DNA of 64,000 bases, from the NCBI GenBank assembly GCA_003508835.1, contig PUFA01000162.1:1736001-1800000 (forward strand), written 5' to 3'. This document shows, piece by piece, positions 61,999 to 64,000 of the stretch. Below the pieces are notes generated by a model that was not told the origin of the DNA, did no database searches, and was given only the letters and a program-made list of their open reading frames with translations. A program made the position numbers and the translations under genes. How positions within the stretch are numbered: the stretch's first letter is position 1; each line of letters opens with the position of its first letter. The stretch comes from Eonycteris spelaea (Eukaryota > Chordata > Mammalia > Chiroptera > Pteropodidae).

Positions 61999-62014
61999 GT
62001 GCGCGCGCGCACAC

Positions 62015-62051
<37 letters not shown>
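61999..62051. repeat. (GC)n(AC)n microsatellite
   Basis: About 12 bp of alternating G/C followed by about 40 bp of CA units. It is strictly alternating purine-pyrimidine, so Z-DNA-prone. Confidence 0.97.
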
Positions 62052-62052
<1 letters not shown>

Positions 62053-62159
62053 CTTTAGTACTCATATCAGTGTATTTAAGATGCTAATAAATCTTCCCTT
62101 GAAGAAACCTACTTAAATTTCATTAAGCTAATGCTTTCCAAATTTATTTGGCCTTGAAA

Positions 62160-63075
62160 CTCTTCGTACAAATCTTCCCCCACCCAACATTTTATTATAA
62201 GAAAAAATTTAAGTGTAAAACTTGTATGCATTTTACAATGAGAACCCATATAGACACCACCTAGTTTCCACCATTATTTTATTAACCTGCTTTGTCACAT
62301 ATTAATCCATTTATCTATGTTTTTTAGCATCTACCGATCATTCCTATTTTTTGGAATGCATTTCAAAGTGAATCACAGATATCAATTCACTTCTTCCTAA
62401 ATATTTTGACATTTGTACCATTAACTAAAATTCAAAATTTGTTCAGGGTTTTTTTTTTTTTTTGAGATAAAATATAGAGACAAAGGAATATATAAATCTT
62501 AGGTGTATATTTGCTGTTTTGACAAATGCATGTACCTATGTAACTCAAATGCCTATCATGACATAACATTACTGTGTTCCCAGAAGGTTCCTTTATACCC
62601 CTTCCCAGTCAATCTGGCCAGCCCATCCCTCTAACGCTCCCAGGGGCAAACAGCTACTGCATCTACCCTTTTTTTCCACTGGTGATTTTTTTTTCCTCAC
62701 CATGCACTGTGTATGTATTTTTTGTGTCTGGCTTATTTCACTCTAGACAATATTTTTAGGTTCATCGATGTTGTCGTGTGTATTGATAATTCATTCCTTT
62801 TTATTAGTGAGTAGTATTTCATCGAATAAATGTAGTACAGTTCACTCATCCACTCGATAGACTGTTTCCAAGTATTGATATTATGAATAAAGCAGCTAAA
62901 AACATCCTTGTATATTTTCTCTGTGTATGCGAGCGTGCGTGCGTGCGTGCGTGCGTGTGTGTGTGTGCGTGTTTCACTTCTCATGAGTAAATACCGAGAT
63001 GTGGGATTGCTGGGTCATAGGGTAGATCTGTTTAATTTTATAAAAAAGTTACCAGACCTGCTTATAGGTAATTTA
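62160..63075 (-). repeat. L1M/HAL1-type LINE, antisense
   Basis: CCCATATAGACACCACCTAG, ATGCATTTCAAAGTGAATCAC, TTCATTCCTTTTTATTAGTG, TATGAATAAAGCAGCTAAAA and GTGGGATTGCTGGGTCATAG, in antisense L1M order. Confidence 0.85.
62932..62973. repeat. (GCGT)n/(GT)n microsatellite inside the L1M
   Basis: About 42 bp of GCGT units passing into GT units. It has grown inside the L1M copy at the point where related copies read a plain TGTGT stretch. Confidence 0.95.
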
Positions 63076-64000
63076 TCTTATTTTTAAAAAGATGAAAGTA
63101 CCCCCTTCCTCTGGGCAAGGTCGTCTAGAGAGAATACTCAGAACTTCTGCACCTCTGAGGATGGAACAGACACGGAAGGAGCTGGGTCCTCACTGATAGC
63201 ACCGGACACTGAAGTAACCAGCCCAGGGGCCGCCTTCCTCAGAGCTGTTATGTGAGTCAGTAACATTCCTTATTATTTCAGTCAGGTTTTTTTTTTTGAA
63301 TTTTCATAAGAGTAGATTTGAGCCAGAGAGCAAGATCTCAGACACTGCCTCAGTTAAAGCCAGATATACTTTAAATTTTTTTTTTACAGAGTAAAAATAT
63401 TTTTATAAACTTTACTGAAGTATTGCATACATAAGGAAAAGTACACAGATTAATTTTCACAAGCTGAATATATCTAAGTAACTGGTTTCTAGATTAAGAA
63501 ACAGCATTACCAGTATCAGGGTGGCCTGGAGGAAAGAAGGCAATATATTACACATTATCGAAATTAAAAGTTAGAAGTGAAAAATAAAATTTGAGGTTCA
63601 GTCAAGTTCACTGGTTAATTTCACCAAAAATTTAAGGGGGAAATTATACTAATGCTCTACAAAGATGAAACTAGACTTCCGCACTAGAAATCCCTCGCGC
63701 TTCCTCAAGTTTCTCTCCCTTGGTTTCTCTGTCTTCCCCAAACCTCCTTTTGCAGCCAATCCATTGACACAGGTTTTTCTTTCATATTCTCTCTCCAAAT
63801 TCTTTTCAATTTACACACTTCATTCAGCAAGGCAAAAGCCTTGTCAATTAGTTAAAATGGTAATTATTGAATGTTCCTGAAGTCGTCCTGAGTTCAGAAT
63901 GAGAATAGCTGGGAAGGAGGCACAGCTATAATAAAGTAACCCACAAAAGTGCTATGGTCCCATTGAATGGATTGAAACACTAGCAGTAATAAAATATGTT

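Larger units (their letters stand above)
57367..64000. other. Intergenic DNA downstream of SGMS1
   Basis: No exon, gene or RNA is recognised. Repeats are listed separately. Stretches 57370-58180, 58345-59650, 60050-61995 and 63080-63370 show nothing assignable. At 63375-63515 there is antisense L1M-like text (GAAAAGTACACAGATTAATT), and near 63585-63660 a short L1 ORF2-like sense sliver (TTTCACCAAAAATTTAAGG). Confidence 0.8.

Noticed and set aside
61728..62048. Minus-strand frame with Cys-Val repeats
   Set aside because: The start is translated CA repeat; the rest has no homology that I recognise.
1..64000. CRISPR arrays, operons, phage or bacterial defence systems
   Set aside because: Spliced mammalian gene, SINEs, LINEs and LTRs show nuclear mammalian DNA; no spaced direct-repeat arrays are present.

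Overview
This is mammalian nuclear DNA. It carries the 3' half of one protein-coding gene, sphingomyelin synthase 1 (SGMS1), on the + strand, in a background of introns and old interspersed repeats. Two antisense SINEs with a 5S-rRNA-derived head (996-1232 and about 35060-35433) are the best species clue. Among mammals, 5S-derived SINEs are known from Old World fruit bats (the MEG-R families) and the springhare. The L1 3' ends look laurasiatherian and every L1 copy is decayed, as expected in megabats that lost L1 activity. I therefore favour a pteropodid bat; this is inference.

Layout. 1-19637: intron, or end of the 5' non-coding part of SGMS1, with L2, MIR and L1 pieces, one solo LTR (6433-6931) and a (GA)n tract. 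19638-20488: first coding exon, with a three-uORF leader, the SAM domain, D1 motif, TM1 and TM2. 20489-36157: intron with L2, MIR, a hAT element and the second 5S SINE. 36158-36275: second coding exon. 36276-51210: intron with L1M, L2, MIR and an LTR that stops 84 bp before the next exon. 51211-51364 and 54393-54559: the exons carrying the catalytic triad His285/His328/Asp332. 55272-55451: last coding exon, then a 3'UTR to about 56.87 kb. The rest is intergenic DNA with a Tigger element, a hAT element, MIRs, L1M remnants and two Z-DNA-prone repeats.

The five exons join through four GT-AG introns (phases 2, 0, 1, 0) and give exactly the 413-residue family length, apart from one 2-bp deficit at about 20026. 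That deficit ends the primary frame after 53 residues, inside the SAM domain. Whether it is an assembly error, an allele or a fixed loss of the SAM-containing form is the main open question. In-frame AUGs at codons 63 and 69, the latter in strong context, could still give a SAM-less enzyme with all catalytic and membrane parts. No second gene, RNA gene or prokaryotic-style system was found.
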